7,603 bases of DNA from Halieaceae bacterium (GTDB lineage: Bacteria; Pseudomonadota; Gammaproteobacteria; Pseudomonadales; Halieaceae). The position numbers were made by a program, and so were the translations under genes. Under the pieces are notes generated by a model. It ran no database searches. It was not told the origin of the DNA and saw only the letters and a program-made list of their open reading frames with translations. The stretch covers positions 3,995-11,597 of the forward strand of contig WTJR01000106.1 of the NCBI GenBank assembly GCA_011524755.1, given 5' to 3'. This document shows positions 6,798-7,603 of this stretch, piece by piece (within the stretch, counting starts at the first letter, position 1; the number at the start of each line of letters is the position of its first letter).

Positions 6798-6943
6798 GCT
6801 GATGATAGGAACCTCTTGTTTACGCGCAGGTTATCCTACGCGGGTCTCATCGGCTAGGATTGCAAGTAATCAGTGCTCGCACTGAGTCTGGCGGTTACGC
6901 TGCCGCGTATGAGACAGCGAGTTTGTAGACAAAGGGTATTTGA
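6798..6943. promoter_or_regulatory. Divergent intergenic region between SDR and PTPS-like genes
   Basis: These 146 bp should hold promoters for both directions. Visible structure: a dyad ATCCTA (6833-6838) / TAGGAT (6855-6860) spaced by 16 bases; a perfect hairpin TCAGTG-CTCG-CACTGA (6870-6885); a weaker GCGG/CCGC pair (6891-6906); and TTTGT-AG-ACAAA (6922-6933) touching the plus-strand ribosome-binding site. None is followed by a T-run. I do not find a convincing -35/-10 pair, and the sequence does not resemble preQ1-I or preQ1-II riboswitches as I know them. Confidence 0.45.
6931..6936 (+). promoter_or_regulatory. Shine-Dalgarno site for the PTPS-like GTG start
   Basis: AAAGGG ends seven bases before GTG at 6944. 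This supports the GTG as the start even though no ATG is available in the conserved N-terminal region. Confidence 0.7.
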
Positions 6944-7426
6944 GTGACACGATTGACGACGCTTCATATCGAAAAAGAGGCGCACAAATTTTCATCTGCG
7001 CACTACACCATCTTCTCCGCGACGGAGCGTGAGCGATTGCATGGTCACAACTACTTCGTATCCGCACGTATCGTTGCCAAGATGGGCAACAACGGATTTT
7101 CCGCTGACTACAACGTCTATAAGCGCCGCATAAAGGCTCTCTGCGATAAATACGATGAGTACATGCTGCTGCCCGAGTTTTCGCCCTTCCAAACGCTTGA
7201 AACGGTGGGCGACGAGATTCACGCCACATTTGCGGGCAAGGTGCTGAAATTTCCTGCGGATGAAACGTGGGTTCTGCCCATCGCCAACGTCACGGTTGAG
7301 GAGCTCTCTCACCTGTTGCTGAACGAATTACTAACTGCTGAGAATGACCCAGACCTGGTCGAGGTCGAGTTGACGGTTTCTTCGGGCAGCGGCCAAGCAG
7401 GGTCTGCGATTTGGACTGCTGACTAA
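6944..7426 (+). CDS. Divergent 6-pyruvoyl/6-carboxy-tetrahydropterin synthase-like protein (PTPS/QueD superfamily)
   Basis: PTPS/QueD enzymes convert 7,8-dihydroneopterin triphosphate to pterin products in biopterin, queuosine (QueD) or folate (PTPS-III) synthesis. The 160-residue length and the fold markers fit: the zinc ligands H20 ('FSSAHYTIF'), H33 and H35 ('HGHNY'), the 'FSADYNVYK' segment (52-60, family pattern VDFxxLK), and 'PIANVTVEELSHLL' (112-125, family pattern T-x-E-N). The active site is unusual. The catalytic Cys of CxxxHGH is Arg29, with Glu30 three residues before HGH (ExxHGH). The family's LDHxxLN is 'YDEYMLL' (70-76), losing the His. The C-terminal segment 'VEVELTVSS' (139-147) does not clearly carry the pterin-anchoring Glu in register. 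The start is GTG with a good Shine-Dalgarno. It is divergent from SDR-yhhQ. It could be a folate-pathway PTPS-III, a QueD-like enzyme, or a repurposed member; superfamily membership is sure, the reaction is not. Confidence 0.88.
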   Translation: MTRLTTLHIEKEAHKFSSAHYTIFSATERERLHGHNYFVSARIVAKMGNNGFSADYNVYKRRIKALCDKYDEYMLLPEFSPFQTLETVGDEIHATFAGKVLKFPADETWVLPIANVTVEELSHLLLNELLTAENDPDLVEVELTVSSGSGQAGSAIWTAD

Positions 7427-7580
7427 AAAAACAAAAAAATTCACATTTTTTTTGAACTTTTCGATTTGGCTGGGTTCTTACTAATTATCCAGCAGATGGC
7501 GTTGCGGCGGGGGCAGCGCGAGGGAAACATCTGAAGGTCAGATGAGACATCATCTCCCGATTTGAGTGGCTCCTTTAATT
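7427..7580 (+). other. Non-coding region with A/T tracts and overlapping hairpins; possible small RNA or leader
   Basis: I see no supported protein gene here. The region begins with A7 (7425-7431), A7 (7433-7439) and T8 (7446-7453) tracts, then TTGAAC (7452-7457), a possible -35, and an AT-rich TACTAATTAT (7479-7488) at a longer than usual spacing. Further on, CATCTGA-AGG-TCAGATG (7528-7544) is a perfect seven-base-pair hairpin. AGATGA-GACA-TCATCT (7540-7555) is a perfect six-base-pair hairpin that shares bases 7540-7544 with the first, so the two exclude each other. GGGA (7522-7525) could pair with TCCC (7555-7558) around the first. CAGATG (7493-7498) could also pair with CATCTG (7528-7533). 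An intrinsic terminator follows at 7581. The transcript could be a small RNA or the leader of a gene beyond the window. Confidence 0.4.
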
Positions 7581-7603
7581 CGCCGGCTTTTTAGCCGGCG
7601 TTT
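7581..7603 (+). terminator. Rho-independent terminator (reaches window edge)
   Basis: CGCCGGCT (7581-7588), loop TTTT, AGCCGGCG (7593-7600), then TTT at the edge. The eight-base-pair stem is perfect and GC-rich. The T-run follows only on the plus strand; the minus-strand side reads AATTAAAGG, so it works rightward. It lies about 155 bp past the PTPS-like stop, so it ends either that transcript or a separate RNA starting after 7457. How long the T-run continues is cut off. Confidence 0.85.

Noticed and set aside
6886..6943. preQ1 riboswitch before the PTPS-like gene
   Set aside because: Neither the small preQ1-I stem with its A-rich tail nor a preQ1-II fold could be recognised; only short, simple hairpins are present.
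6870..7229. 119-residue minus-strand frame opposite the PTPS-like gene
   Set aside because: Low-complexity, Arg/Cys-rich translation with no motif; the plus strand encodes the conserved protein.
7496..7534. Twelve-codon frame starting ATGGCG
   Set aside because: No ribosome-binding site and no recognisable product.
7542..7565. Tiny reading frame MRHHLPI before the terminator, with GAAGG upstream, as an attenuation leader peptide
   Set aside because: Only seven codons, four bases from GAAGG to ATG, and just two His codons; the likelihood of chance is high and no downstream gene is visible to regulate.

Overview
The window is a compact bacterial chromosomal segment of moderate GC, holding nine protein genes with almost no spare DNA. 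The gene set and order (purM-purN beside hda, a DUF2066 protein and a PerM/AI-2E permease) point to a gammaproteobacterium. A marine or oligotrophic lineage near the Cellvibrionales/Pseudomonas side is plausible, but the lineage is inference from synteny and protein style, not proof. I see no mobile element, CRISPR array, tRNA or rRNA.

Layout. On the minus strand (2394 down to 1) lies a purine operon, purM-purN-DUF3108; the DUF3108 gene runs off the left edge. Divergent from it, after an 88-bp gap, the plus strand carries DUF2066 - PerM-like permease - hda (2483-5310). hda converges, with a 15-bp gap, on a minus-strand pair: a short-chain dehydrogenase (SDR) followed by a YhhQ-type queuosine-precursor transporter (6797 down to 5326). 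Divergent from the SDR, a plus-strand gene (6944-7426) encodes a divergent 6-pyruvoyl/6-carboxy-tetrahydropterin synthase-like (PTPS) protein. The last 177 bp have no supported gene. They contain A/T tracts, competing hairpins and an intrinsic terminator at the right edge.

How the genes fit together. PurN and PurM catalyse the third and fifth steps of IMP synthesis, and PurN consumes 10-formyl-tetrahydrofolate. Hda resets DnaA after replication initiation. The right-hand part concerns pterin/7-deazaguanine chemistry: a PTPS-like enzyme, a precursor transporter, and an SDR that might act on a pterin. Within operons, four of the five junctions are four-base NTGA overlaps (one ATGA, one GTGA, two TTGA), so several genes start at non-ATG codons and translational coupling is likely.

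Most notable points: (1) the PTPS-like protein lacks the catalytic Cys and instead has an ExxHGH arrangement like PTPS-III, with other active-site changes; (2) the structured, terminator-ended non-coding region at the right edge; (3) possible alternative hairpins over the purM ribosome-binding site. Most of the window is otherwise ordinary conserved housekeeping DNA.
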